DNA of 64,000 bases from Bradyrhizobium diazoefficiens (GTDB lineage Bacteria; Pseudomonadota; Alphaproteobacteria; Rhizobiales; Xanthobacteraceae): NCBI RefSeq assembly GCF_016616425.1, contig NZ_CP067101.1, forward strand, positions 4,340,001 through 4,404,000, written 5' to 3'. Position 1 is the first letter of the stretch. Each line of letters opens with the position of its first letter. Made by a program: the position numbers and the translations under genes. Positions 55,165-63,082 of this stretch are shown here, in pieces. Under the pieces are notes generated by a model, which was not told where the DNA came from, searched no databases, and worked only from the letters and a program-made list of their open reading frames with translations.

Positions 55165-56136
55165 TCAACCGAGCCGCCAGCCGACCTCCTGGGTAAAGCT
55201 TTCGTAGAAAGCGCGATCGTAGGCCTGCTCCGGTGCGGCGCGCACGCGCTCGTCGAGGTGCTTGGCGTCCTCGCCCACGAGAATGCGCCATCGTTCCGCT
55301 CTTACCCCGTCGAGAATGATCTTCGCGGCCTCTGCCGCCGTCGTCGGCGCATCCTCCAGGAAGCTGCGGGCGCGTTCGGCGAACACCGCCTGGATGTCGT
55401 CGTCCGACATCTTGTCGGCATCGGGCACGCCGGCCGCGGCCATGCGCTTGCGGGTCAGCACGACCTCGTCGTCGCCAAGCCGCTCCGAGCCGTCGGCGCT
55501 CTGCACCTTGCGCGAATTGGAGACGATCGAAGTGCCGATGTGACCGGGCATCACCACCGAGCATTTGACGTGCGGTGCGTGCAGGCGGAGGTCGTTGATC
55601 AGCGCTTCGGTAAATCCCTTCACCGCGAACTTCGCCGAGCTGTAGGCGGTGTGAGCCTGGTTCATGCCGATCGAGGCCCAGAAGCCGTTGACGCTCGCGG
55701 TGTTGACGATGTGGGCCTCGTCCGCCGCCACCAGCATCGGCAGGAAGGTGCGTACGCCGAGATAGACGCCGCCCCAGCAGATGTTGAAGGTGCGTTCCCA
55801 CTGCTCGCGCGTGTTGGTGAACAGGCTGCCGCCGCCGCCGATGCCGGCATTGTTGAACAGCAGATGGATCCTGTCCGTCTTCTGCTGCTCGGCGAGCTCG
55901 TCGCGGAAACGCTTGAGATGATCCTCGATCGCGACGTCGGCGACGTGCGTGGTGACGCGGGCGCCTTGCGGCAGCTTCTCGGCCTCGCAGAGCCGCCTGG
56001 TCTCGGCCATCGCGGCCTCCGAGACGTCGCACATCGCGACATTGCAGCCCTCGGCCACCAGTTGCCGCGCGAGCTCGCGCCCCATTCCCGTGCCGCCGCC
56101 GGTGATGACCGCGATCCTTCCTGCGAAATCCTTCAT
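55165..56136 (-). CDS. Short-chain dehydrogenase/reductase
   Basis: 323 residues from ATG 56136 (MKDFAGRIAV). Rossmann GGGTGMG at 12-19, NNAG at 95-98 and catalytic Ser148, Tyr165 and Lys169 (YSSAK). C-terminal extension of about 60 residues beyond a minimal SDR. Substrate, probably a hydroxy or keto compound, is unknown. The ORF extends to 56208 but that part is Arg-rich and lacks an RBS. The gap 54914-55164 holds nothing recognised. Confidence 0.9.
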   Translation of the reverse strand: MKDFAGRIAVITGGGTGMGRELARQLVAEGCNVAMCDVSEAAMAETRRLCEAEKLPQGARVTTHVADVAIEDHLKRFRDELAEQQKTDRIHLLFNNAGIGGGGSLFTNTREQWERTFNICWGGVYLGVRTFLPMLVAADEAHIVNTASVNGFWASIGMNQAHTAYSSAKFAVKGFTEALINDLRLHAPHVKCSVVMPGHIGTSIVSNSRKVQSADGSERLGDDEVVLTRKRMAAAGVPDADKMSDDDIQAVFAERARSFLEDAPTTAAEAAKIILDGVRAERWRILVGEDAKHLDERVRAAPEQAYDRAFYESFTQEVGWRLG

Positions 56137-56284
56137 GGGACTTTCGGCCCCTCCCCTCGTCGGTATGTTTTCTTCGTCACTGCGCCGCTCGCGGGGCGCG
56201 CGCACCAAATGTAGCAGCGCCGCATCCGCCGGTAAAAGCGGATCGGCGCTGCTATCCTCGGCATCCGTTATTTCGGCGGGCGGA

Positions 56285-57193
56285 CTATTCGGCGGCTTCG
56301 ACGCGCGAGCCGCTCAACGCGCCGAGGCTCTCCAGCGCCTTGCGGATCGCGGCCTGCTGCGCGCTCGATGCTTCCGGCATCGGCGCCCGCGGATATGTCC
56401 TGGGCAACCCCTGGAGCGTCTGCGCGTAACGCGTACAGGCCGGAAGATTGTCGGCGATCACCGCGTTCCACAGCGTCATGAGCTTCTTGTGCAGGTCGAG
56501 CGCGCGGGGATGGTCGCCCGCCTTCACCGCATCCCACAGCGCCACGGAGGCATGCGGCGCCGCGGTCAGGATCGCGGCGATCGAGCCATGGGCGCCCAGC
56601 GTGTAGGACGGATACATGAGGGCGTCGACCGCGCTGTAGATCAGCTTGTCCGGCGCCATCATCATGAGATCCGCGAAGAGCTTGAGATCGCCGGCGCTCT
56701 GCTTGACGCCGACCACCAGCGGCACCTCGCTCATGATCCGCGTGAGCAGTGCAGGGGACAGATAGGACCACGGCACGACGTTGTAGATGATGATGGGCAT
56801 GCCGGTTTCGTCAGCGATGGCGCGGAAATGCGCCACCATCGCCTCGTCGTCCGGCTTGAAGAGATAGTGCACCGGCGTGACCTGAAGTGCGGCGACGTTC
56901 ATGTCGCGCACCAGCTTGCCGCGGCGGATCGCATCGCGGGTCGAATCCACGATGATGCCGGCAATCACGGGAATGCGCCCGTTCACCGCCTCCACCGTCG
57001 CCGCCACCAGGTCGCGATATTCCTCGTGATCGAGCGTATGGCCCTCGCCGGTCGAGCCGCCGGCCGCAACGCCATGCGCGCCCGCGCCGATCATCCAGTC
57101 GACCTGGGGCGCCACGAGTGTGTAGTCAATCTCGCCGTCCTTCCGGAACGGCGTCGTCATCGGCGGGATCACCCCGGTCGGTCGCATCTTCAT
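56285..57193 (-). CDS. Dihydrodipicolinate synthase/N-acetylneuraminate lyase family aldolase
   Basis: 302 residues from ATG 57193 (GAGGGC 8 bases upstream). TIM-barrel class I aldolase: GGSTGEG (46-51), Tyr137 in IIIYNVVP, Schiff-base Lys164 in VGVKQSAGD. DapA itself would have TTGE and a conserved Arg at 138; here GGSTGEG and the Pro/Met-rich loop differ, so this is a catabolic paralogue, substrate unknown (keto-sugar acids are common). Located with SDR and esterase genes, which may form a catabolic neighbourhood but each has its own strand or spacing. Confidence 0.87.
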   Translation of the reverse strand: MKMRPTGVIPPMTTPFRKDGEIDYTLVAPQVDWMIGAGAHGVAAGGSTGEGHTLDHEEYRDLVAATVEAVNGRIPVIAGIIVDSTRDAIRRGKLVRDMNVAALQVTPVHYLFKPDDEAMVAHFRAIADETGMPIIIYNVVPWSYLSPALLTRIMSEVPLVVGVKQSAGDLKLFADLMMMAPDKLIYSAVDALMYPSYTLGAHGSIAAILTAAPHASVALWDAVKAGDHPRALDLHKKLMTLWNAVIADNLPACTRYAQTLQGLPRTYPRAPMPEASSAQQAAIRKALESLGALSGSRVEAAE

Positions 57194-57525
57194 GGTCTGC
57201 CCTCGCGTTTCCGTAAGCCTTGTGGCGCCCTGCTCTTCTGGCGGGTGTCCACGGCCCTTGAGCCTACCGGCTGCGAGGGCTCTGTGAAGCGCCGCCAGCG
57301 CGGCGCTGCCCCCAGAATCCAACATTCCTGCGGACATCGTCCGGTTCCCGTATTTGTCCGGCTTCGGTGTATGGGCAGATTTTTTACAATCCGAATCGTC
57401 AAACGAACTTCGGGCGCTGGGTCTAGTCGGCCAGGCCAGCGTGTTGTTTGCGTGTCACAGGCTCTGGCACTCCGCTTGCATCCTGTTCGTGGTCTGAAAC
57501 AACCGATGAGGTGACAGGAACGTTC
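57194..57525. other. Intergenic region, nothing recognised
   Basis: Leader regions of the DHDPS-like and the small exported protein genes. No gene, RNA or repeat I can support. An AT-rich TTTTTTACAATC stretch near 57380 could be part of a promoter. Confidence 0.4.
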
Positions 57526-57759
57526 GTGACCATCGTTGCCGTGCTCTGCCGGCTCAGCGCAGCCAGCTCAGGCAGTTGCATCGAGGAAATCGTGACCGAC
57601 AGCAACATGACACCGGAGATCTCGATGATGCAATGCGCGGTCGGCGCACAGGCACCGCTGGCGAAATGGATGGGCGAGCATCCGATCTATCACGCCAACT
57701 GGCGCCTGGATCGGTACAAGTGCGTTCCCGGCCACTACGAGATCAAGGGTCGCGCGTAA
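57526..57759 (+). CDS. Small cysteine-containing protein of unknown function
   Basis: 77 residues from GTG 57526 (AGGAA 6 bases upstream). A hydrophobic N-terminus (about 1-14) could be a weak signal peptide. The rest contains CIEEIV, MQCAVGAQ, KCVPGHY: four cysteines over the protein, three in the mature part. The lone tail YKCVPGHYEIKGRA is conserved-looking. I remember similar short Bradyrhizobium proteins but no function. Longer frame starting at 57448 has no good ribosome binding site. Confidence 0.55.
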   Translation: MTIVAVLCRLSAASSGSCIEEIVTDSNMTPEISMMQCAVGAQAPLAKWMGEHPIYHANWRLDRYKCVPGHYEIKGRA

Positions 57760-57883
57760 GGCCCCGCAAAACCACTGATCCGAAGACGACCTGAGGAAAC
57801 GCCCCGGAGGCCGCCTCCGACGGGCCGCAGCGCCAGTCCCGATAAGACGGCGCGTCCTGTGACAACGATCACACCCTTTCCAA

Positions 57884-58858
57884 TCACGCCACCGCCCGCA
57901 AAATGGTAGCCCGCGCGCGCCGCCCCTCCGGCGTCGGCATCAGCGCATAATTGTGCGGCTGGTCGCGCAAGAGATGCAGCTCGACAGGCACCCCCGCCGC
58001 CCTCGCCCGCGCCGCCAGATCGACGCTGTCGGGATAGAGCAGATCGCGAGTCCCTGCGAAGATCGTCATCGGCGCAAGCGCGCGGAAGGCACCGTTGAGC
58101 GGGCTGACGAAGGGATGGCCGGTATCGAGCTCGCCGGCATAGAGCCGCCCGGCCTCGACGATGCCCGGAATGTCCTGGATCGGATCGCGCGCCGCGAGCG
58201 CCGCCTGCTCCGGACGGGTGACCGAGGCATCGGCCGCGGGCGAGATCAGCACCATCAGGTTCGGCTGCCGATGGCCGCGATCGCGCAGCCATTGGCACGC
58301 GGCGAGAGCAAGGCCTGCGCCGGCGGAATTGCCGACAACCGTGACCTTCGCTGACCCTACATCCTCCAGCAGCATGCGCAGCAGCTCGGCGGTCGCCGGC
58401 ACGACGTCCTTGGCCGTGGCGCGCGGCGCCAGCGGATAGATCGGCACGACGCAAACGACGCCCGCCTTGCGTGTCATCTGGCCGATGAAGCGCCAATGCG
58501 CCGGCACGATCTCGTTGATGAAGCCGCCGCCGTGCAGGAACATGACGTGGTTGCAGCCCTCAAAGCCCGAGGACGGCGCCGTGTAGTAGACCGGCCATCC
58601 GCCCATCTTCGTCAACGTCACCTCGACGCCGCGGCCGAGCCCCGTCGGCTCATGCGAGGCGGGCTGCAACGCCAGCTTCTGCACATGCGCCTGCACCGCC
58701 TCGGCCGAGGCAAGCTGCGCCTTGTAGGGAAGCTGCCGCAGCAGCAGGTTGAAGGCGCGGCTTTGCAGGCTCGGCGCGGGATCATGCGAAGCCTGCGCAG
58801 CGAACACGCAGCTATCGGGGCAAAACTGCAGGGCCGACACAAGTCGTGCAACGCTCAT
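57884..58858 (-). CDS. Hormone-sensitive-lipase-type esterase
   Basis: 324 residues from ATG 58858. HGGG oxyanion motif (109-112), nucleophile Ser178 in GNSAG (GDSAG in most relatives), Asp272 in TRDLLYPDS and His302 in QPHNY complete the family IV triad. Hydrolyses short acyl esters or lactones; substrate unknown. Divergent from a TetR gene (122 bases), which probably regulates it. Confidence 0.93.
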   Translation of the reverse strand: MSVARLVSALQFCPDSCVFAAQASHDPAPSLQSRAFNLLLRQLPYKAQLASAEAVQAHVQKLALQPASHEPTGLGRGVEVTLTKMGGWPVYYTAPSSGFEGCNHVMFLHGGGFINEIVPAHWRFIGQMTRKAGVVCVVPIYPLAPRATAKDVVPATAELLRMLLEDVGSAKVTVVGNSAGAGLALAACQWLRDRGHRQPNLMVLISPAADASVTRPEQAALAARDPIQDIPGIVEAGRLYAGELDTGHPFVSPLNGAFRALAPMTIFAGTRDLLYPDSVDLAARARAAGVPVELHLLRDQPHNYALMPTPEGRRARATILRAVA

Positions 58859-58904
58859 GGTCCGTTCTCCGCCTCGCTCGGCATCCATATGGCGACAAAG
58901 GGGC

Positions 58905-58949
58905 TTGCCGACACCCCGCGACTGGCGGATATAATGTGAGCATTAGCTC
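58905..58949 (+). promoter_or_regulatory. TetR promoter with operator palindrome
   Basis: TTGCCG (58905-58910), 19 bases, TATAAT (58930-58935). The -10 is overlapped by TAATG-TGAG-CATTA (58932-58945) and directly next to it is GAGC-ATTA-GCTC (58938-58949). It is between the esterase and tetR starts and probably the TetR binding site for both. Confidence 0.6.
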
Positions 58950-58980
58950 GCTTTTTCTACTCGCATTTGGATTGCAGGCC

Positions 58981-59625
58981 ATGGCGCGCAAGCCGCCGAC
59001 AAATCCGCGGAAAAATGCTTCGCAGGCGCGCTCGCGCGCCACCGTCGACGCGCTGGTCGAGGCAACCGCTCGCATTCTGGCCCGCGAAGGTTTCGAGAAG
59101 GCCAGCACCAACCGCATCGCCGAGATCGCCGGCGTCAGCGTCGGCTCGCTCTACCAGTATTTTCCGAGCAAGGAGGCGCTCGTGGCCGCCGTGATCGACC
59201 GTCACAACGAAGAGATCATGACCATCGTCCGCGCCGCGTTCGTCGAGGTCGCGGACATGCCGATCGAGACCGCGGTGCGCAAGCTCGTCACCGTCGCGAT
59301 CGAAGCCCACCGCATCAACCCGAACCTGCACCGCGTGCTCGCCGAGCAAATCCCGCGCTCCGGCCGGCTCGCCGAGGTCGAGGCCTTCAACCACGAAGTC
59401 CACGCGCTGGTGCGCGCCTATCTCGAAAGCCGCCGCAAGGAGATGCGCAAGATCGACCCGGCCCTCGCCGCCTTCATCTGCGTCAGCGCGATCGAGGCGG
59501 TCGCGCACAACACGGTGCTGAACCAAGCGGAGATGTTGTCGGAGAAGACGGTGCGGACGCTGGTGGACGAGACGACGCGGATGGTGGTGGGGTATTTGAG
59601 GCAAAGTACTAACGACCTAATTTAG
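58981..59625 (+). CDS. TetR family transcriptional regulator
   Basis: 214 residues from ATG 58981. HTH domain (about 15-62): STNRIAEIAGVSVGSLYQYFPSKEALVAAVIDRH. Helical ligand domain follows with a conserved C-terminal region (AEMLSEKTVRTLVDETTRMVVGYL). Autoregulation and repression of the divergent esterase are inferred from gene layout and the palindrome between the genes. Confidence 0.92.
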   Translation: MARKPPTNPRKNASQARSRATVDALVEATARILAREGFEKASTNRIAEIAGVSVGSLYQYFPSKEALVAAVIDRHNEEIMTIVRAAFVEVADMPIETAVRKLVTVAIEAHRINPNLHRVLAEQIPRSGRLAEVEAFNHEVHALVRAYLESRRKEMRKIDPALAAFICVSAIEAVAHNTVLNQAEMLSEKTVRTLVDETTRMVVGYLRQSTNDLI

Positions 59626-59698
59626 GTGAGCGCGCAATTCGTTGGATCAGCGCAGTGTCCTCCGACACGATAGGGAGTGCGCGCTAGGCTGTTGCGTC

Positions 59699-59896
59699 CT
59701 ACCGAGGTTCCTCACCGGGATGGATATGCTTTGCAAGCGCTTCCCCGGGCGGCACTTCGACCACCACAACAACAATATCCATGGCCCTGTTGGTAAGATC
59801 CGCGCTTAAGCCCAGTTCTTGAAATTGCTGTTGAGCGGTCGCGGTGCCGATCAAGCAAGAAAGCGCAAATAAGGAAAGGACCATTCGCTGCGACAC
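59699..59896 (-). pseudogene. Truncated exported cupin gene
   Basis: The first 65 codons encode a signal peptide (about 1-22, TATAQQQ) and the start of a small cupin: VVVVVEVPPGEALAKHIHPGEE, the first cupin strand pair with HIHPGEE (metal ligands). The frame stops right after EEPR, where active proteins continue with a 60-70-residue second motif. Sequence downstream has no cupin similarity, so the gene has lost its 3' half. Confidence 0.7.
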
Positions 59897-60037
59897 CGCA
59901 GCGACACAGCGTGTCTAAGAGGCCACTAGCTCTGCCATTCTTAACTGGAGTGTCGGATTTCCGACTCTTCTCCGCTCGCGTTCAAGTTACGATGTGTGCG
60001 CTGGGGCTGAGGTCAGCCGCTTGATTTTAGACCCGGT

Positions 60038-60070
60038 GGCCGCTCGATTAGCGGGCGGCCTTTTCTTCTT
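60038..60070 (+). terminator. Orphan intrinsic terminator
   Basis: Hairpin GGCCGCT...AGCGGGCGGCC (one bulge) followed by TTTTCTTCTTTT. There is no protein gene directly upstream on the plus strand within about 400 bases, so it may end a small RNA or belong to a lost gene. Confidence 0.6.
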
Positions 60071-60097
60071 TTCGATGCTGCAATTTTGGGGTCTGCC

Positions 60098-60274
60098 ATG
60101 GACCGCAATCAATACCTCTGCACCGCTTGCGACAAGCCACGAAAGTTCATCAGTCGTGAACCAGCCGCGAAGCGATACGAAATCCGATCTTATGAATGCC
60201 CGTCCTGTAAGAGCGTTCTGCGGATGGTGGAGCGCACAGAACCGAGCATGTTTCCACGCCGATCAGGAACCTGA
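60098..60274 (+). CDS. Small zinc-ribbon-like protein
   Basis: 58 residues from ATG 60098. Two CxxC pairs: CTAC (LCTACDKP) and CPSC (YECPSCKSVL), 24 residues apart, fit a zinc ribbon. Basic and Arg-rich. I remember similar short Bradyrhizobium proteins. Function unknown. Confidence 0.55.
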   Translation: MDRNQYLCTACDKPRKFISREPAAKRYEIRSYECPSCKSVLRMVERTEPSMFPRRSGT

Positions 60275-60321
60275 GCACCGGAGCAGACCTAGTTCGCAAA
60301 CGGTTTGCGAAAGACTTCGCC

Positions 60322-60558
60322 ATGGCCATCGACGCCTTCAGAGGCGCAATGCCGCTGTTTCTGCCTGAGCGATTTTTTGCCGGACGACTCGAAAGCTGGG
60401 CAGTGCTGGAAAGTCTGCTTGGCGGGCTGTTGAAGCGCGCAACGATAGCTGGCCACGCCGAGCTCGACGCGGACACCGATACCATGGTGTTCATCGAGAC
60501 ATATACATTCGGCGATAGACACAGCGACACGCTACACTGTTCGGGGTATTTGAGGTAG
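60322..60558 (+). pseudogene. Truncated DUF3833-like gene
   Basis: The frame encodes 78 residues: FFAGRLESWAVLESLLGGLLKRATIAG and DTDTMVFIETYTFGDRHSDTL, which match the N-terminal part of DUF3833-type proteins (usually 170-180 residues). After TL the reading ends with the unrelated CSGYLR. The C-terminal half is missing, so it is a remnant. Confidence 0.55.
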
Positions 60559-60711
60559 GGCGAACGAGATCGCAAAGGTAGGTTTTTTCGTCTTGACGGA
60601 TGATATCTTTGAAACGAACTTAGTTTCCAAAATGAGTTGAAGCGGTCGCGAAACAGTGAGAACGAGCGGCTGGTCGCAAAACTAGCCACCCGCAGATCGC
60701 AAATGCGAAAG

Positions 60712-60731
60712 AATGGTCGATCCTAGTCTCC
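60712..60731. repeat. Possible tRNA-Pro-derived fragment
   Basis: AATGGTCG at 60712-60719 and CCTAGTCTCC at 60722-60731 both occur, in the same order, at the 3' end and anticodon arm of tRNA-Pro (61810-61817, 61844-61853), where they are 26 bases apart. This might be a deleted tRNA copy or an attachment-site scar; chance is not excluded. Confidence 0.3.
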
Positions 60732-60819
60732 GGGGGCAAGCGCACCGTTGAAGAGCCAGGAGATTTTGGAAACGGCTATGCCGGAGCCACGTTGAATTAT
60801 TGAGTTGGGAACGGACTGG

Positions 60820-61395
60820 ATGTTCGATGAGCAGAAAGTCAGGTACCTACTGGATCATCGGATGCAGTCGGTCGCCATGCTTCGATGGGCCTTTGATCTG
60901 AGATCGAACTGGCGTGAAGCACCATCGATAGCTGTCTACATCGACGGCAAATTGACCGTGGAAGGCAGCCTAGATGCGATCACCAATCCAATGCTTGAAG
61001 TTGGATTGGTGCATTGTCGCGCACTGCTGGAGTTCTTAGGACTGTGTGACTGCAAGGGGTCGCTCGGCCAGATCAAAGACCGACGTAAGACCGACGTTGG
61101 AGTCGAGCACTTCCAGAATGCCGCCGGGCCTCTGAAAAGAGTCGAACCGGAAGTTGCATTGAGCCGTTATGAGGGGGACCGGGCCGAAGCTGAGAAGGCA
61201 CTCGTTGCCGTCTTGCACGTAACTAACAAAGGAATCGCGCACAACACAATGGATCTCATTGAAGGTCCGGACGGTGCCAGGTTCATTGAGATCGCCAGTC
61301 GTGGCGTGGCAGCGCTGATGGTCAGCTACTTCTACACGCCACTCGGACTGCAAAAGCCGGATTCCTGGATCACGACGCGGCCAAGGGAGGCGTAG
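60820..61395 (+). CDS. Protein of unknown function, likely horizontally acquired
   Basis: 191 residues from ATG 60820. No signal peptide or membrane segment; largely alpha-helical with VGLVHCRALLEFLGLCDCKG and TNKGIAHNT. Base composition is lower in GC than flanking genes by eye, with AT-rich codons. No recognisable domain. It lies in a decayed patch beside tRNA-Pro. Confidence 0.55.
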   Translation: MFDEQKVRYLLDHRMQSVAMLRWAFDLRSNWREAPSIAVYIDGKLTVEGSLDAITNPMLEVGLVHCRALLEFLGLCDCKGSLGQIKDRRKTDVGVEHFQNAAGPLKRVEPEVALSRYEGDRAEAEKALVAVLHVTNKGIAHNTMDLIEGPDGARFIEIASRGVAALMVSYFYTPLGLQKPDSWITTRPREA

Positions 61396-61811
61396 GGTCG
61401 ATCCCAGCGATCATTCGAGGCGCCGTCCGTGCTTCCCGCTTACTCATCGGCACCCTACTGAACTCATGCTCAGGCGACGACAGAGGCCCGTCGAACTATC
61501 GTATCAAATCGCGAAATGGCGATGATAGTGCGCTTCTTTGGATCATCGCGAAGTCGCGCGACATAATGCAAAGAAGGCTTGCAGTGGCCTCTGTCGAGAT
61601 GTTGGCAACAATAACACCATGACGCTTTGCCGATGCGTCAAATCGATTCGCAAAAAGAACATTGCGCCAACGATTTCGCTACTGTGCATGGGGTTGTTTT
61701 CGGCATTTTGACTTGCCGACCACGGGTGCGACCAACCGGCATTGGCCGCGCGCCATCGCCGCGGGTAAGCGCTGGCTCCGCGCCGACCGCCCAGCTGATG
61801 CTTTGAAAAAA
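61396..61811. other. Intergenic region before tRNA-Pro, nothing recognised
   Basis: No gene I can support, AT-richer than average. Part of the decayed patch between the unknown gene and tRNA-Pro. Confidence 0.4.
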
Positions 61812-61889
61812 TGGTCGGAGCGAGAGGATTTGAACCTCCGACCCCTAGTCTCCCAGACTAGTGCGCTAACCGGGCTGCGCCACGCTCCG
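61812..61889 (-). tRNA. tRNA-Pro (anticodon GGG)
   Basis: Acceptor CGGAGCG pairs with CGCTCCG, the anticodon arm CTAGT/ACTAG holds CTGGGAG with anticodon GGG (reads CCC/CCU). The T arm has GGTTCAAATCC. CCA is encoded. Length 78 nt. Its 3' end faces the accessory patch to the left. Confidence 0.96.
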
Positions 61890-62001
61890 AACGTCGTTCC
61901 ATTAGCTAGGATCGCCGCTTTGCGCAAGGTAAGGTCGCAGCATTTTGACGGCTTCGGCTCGCCTCTCCGGAACCGTCGGCCAAGCGGACCGGATGCGCCC
62001 C

Positions 62002-62583
62002 CTACCCGTCCTTCAGCGCCTGATCCAGCATCTCGCGGCAGGCGACGAGGTCGGCGAGCGCCCGCCCCAACCGTTCCCGGTCCAGCGCACTCGGGCCGGC
62101 GGGCGCTGCCGCCGTGCCGCCCTTGCGGAAGGTGGTGAGGATGTCCTCGTCGTCGACCTCGGTGAAGCGGAAGTCGATGCCTTCCTCCTCGTCGCCCTGG
62201 TAGTCGTCATCGTCGGCGTCAGCGATGCCCTTGATCGGCGCCTCGTCATCCTCGGGCTCCATCAGGCTGGCGCCTATGGCGTCCTCGATCGCGCCGAACG
62301 AGACCGCGGCCGCGCTGTCGGCGAGGCCCTGCACCGATTTGACGCCGTGCTCCTTGAGGATCCGCTGCACCCCGCGGATGGTGTAGCCCTCGCCGTAGAG
62401 CAGGCGGCGGATGCCCTTGAGCAGGTCGACGTCGTCGGGGCGGTAATAGCGGCGACCGCCGCTGCGCTTCATCGGCTTGATCTGGGAGAACCGGGTCTCC
62501 CAGAACCGCAGCACGTGCTGCGGAATGTCGAGCTCCTGCGCTACTTCGCTGATGGTTCGGAACGCATCCGGCGCCTTGTCCAA
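62002..62583 (-). CDS. MerR family transcriptional regulator
   Basis: 193 residues. N-terminal MerR helix-turn-helix: [41 protein letters not shown]. The linker is acidic ([17 protein letters not shown]), and the C-terminal helix follows. It lies 24 bases after ihfA on the same strand, the usual fabH-ihfA-merR order of alphaproteobacteria. Target unknown. Start ATG 62583. Confidence 0.92.
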   Translation of the reverse strand: MDKAPDAFRTISEVAQELDIPQHVLRFWETRFSQIKPMKRSGGRRYYRPDDVDLLKGIRRLLYGEGYTIRGVQRILKEHGVKSVQGLADSAAAVSFGAIEDAIGASLMEPEDDEAPIKGIADADDDDYQGDEEEGIDFRFTEVDDEDILTTFRKGGTAAAPAGPSALDRERLGRALADLVACREMLDQALKDG

Positions 62584-62607
62584 ATGCCAAATCCTTTGCG
62601 GGGCGGC

Positions 62608-62949
62608 CTACGCCTCGGGTTGAGCCTTGCCGGCGTCGCCATTGGCGCGGTGCTGGCCGTTGATCCGCTGCTTCAGGATCGCCGACGGCTTGAACACCAT
62701 GACCCGGCGCGGCGAGATCGGTACCTCGGTGCCGGTCTTCGGGTTGCGGCCGATGCGCTGACCCTTCTTGCGGACCATGAAGGAACCGAACGAGGACAGC
62801 TTCACCGTCTCGCCCTTTTCGAGGCAGTCGGTGATCTCCTTCAGCACGAGTTCCACGAAGGCGGACGATTCCGTGCGCGACAGGCCCACCTTCTGGTAGA
62901 CGGCTTCGCACAGATCGACACGCGTTACGGTTTTACTTTGATCGGTCAT
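62608..62949 (-). CDS. ihfA: Integration host factor subunit alpha
   Basis: 113 residues from ATG 62949. HU/IHF fold: [49 protein letters not shown], and the beta-arm signature [23 protein letters not shown]. The C-terminal tail [16 protein letters not shown] is as in alphaproteobacterial IHF-alpha. With IHF-beta it bends DNA at regulatory and recombination sites. Followed by merR at 24 bases. Confidence 0.97.
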   Translation of the reverse strand: MTDQSKTVTRVDLCEAVYQKVGLSRTESSAFVELVLKEITDCLEKGETVKLSSFGSFMVRKKGQRIGRNPKTGTEVPISPRRVMVFKPSAILKQRINGQHRANGDAGKAQPEA

Positions 62950-63082
62950 CGCCCTGCCCCACATCACGGCGAACAATTGTTGTCTGAAATTATGAGGTTA
63001 CGATACGGCGGTCAACAGCGCTCATCAATGCAGGCGCATCGATTATGCGGCGAAATCCGGCAAAATGTTATCGACTGTGGCT

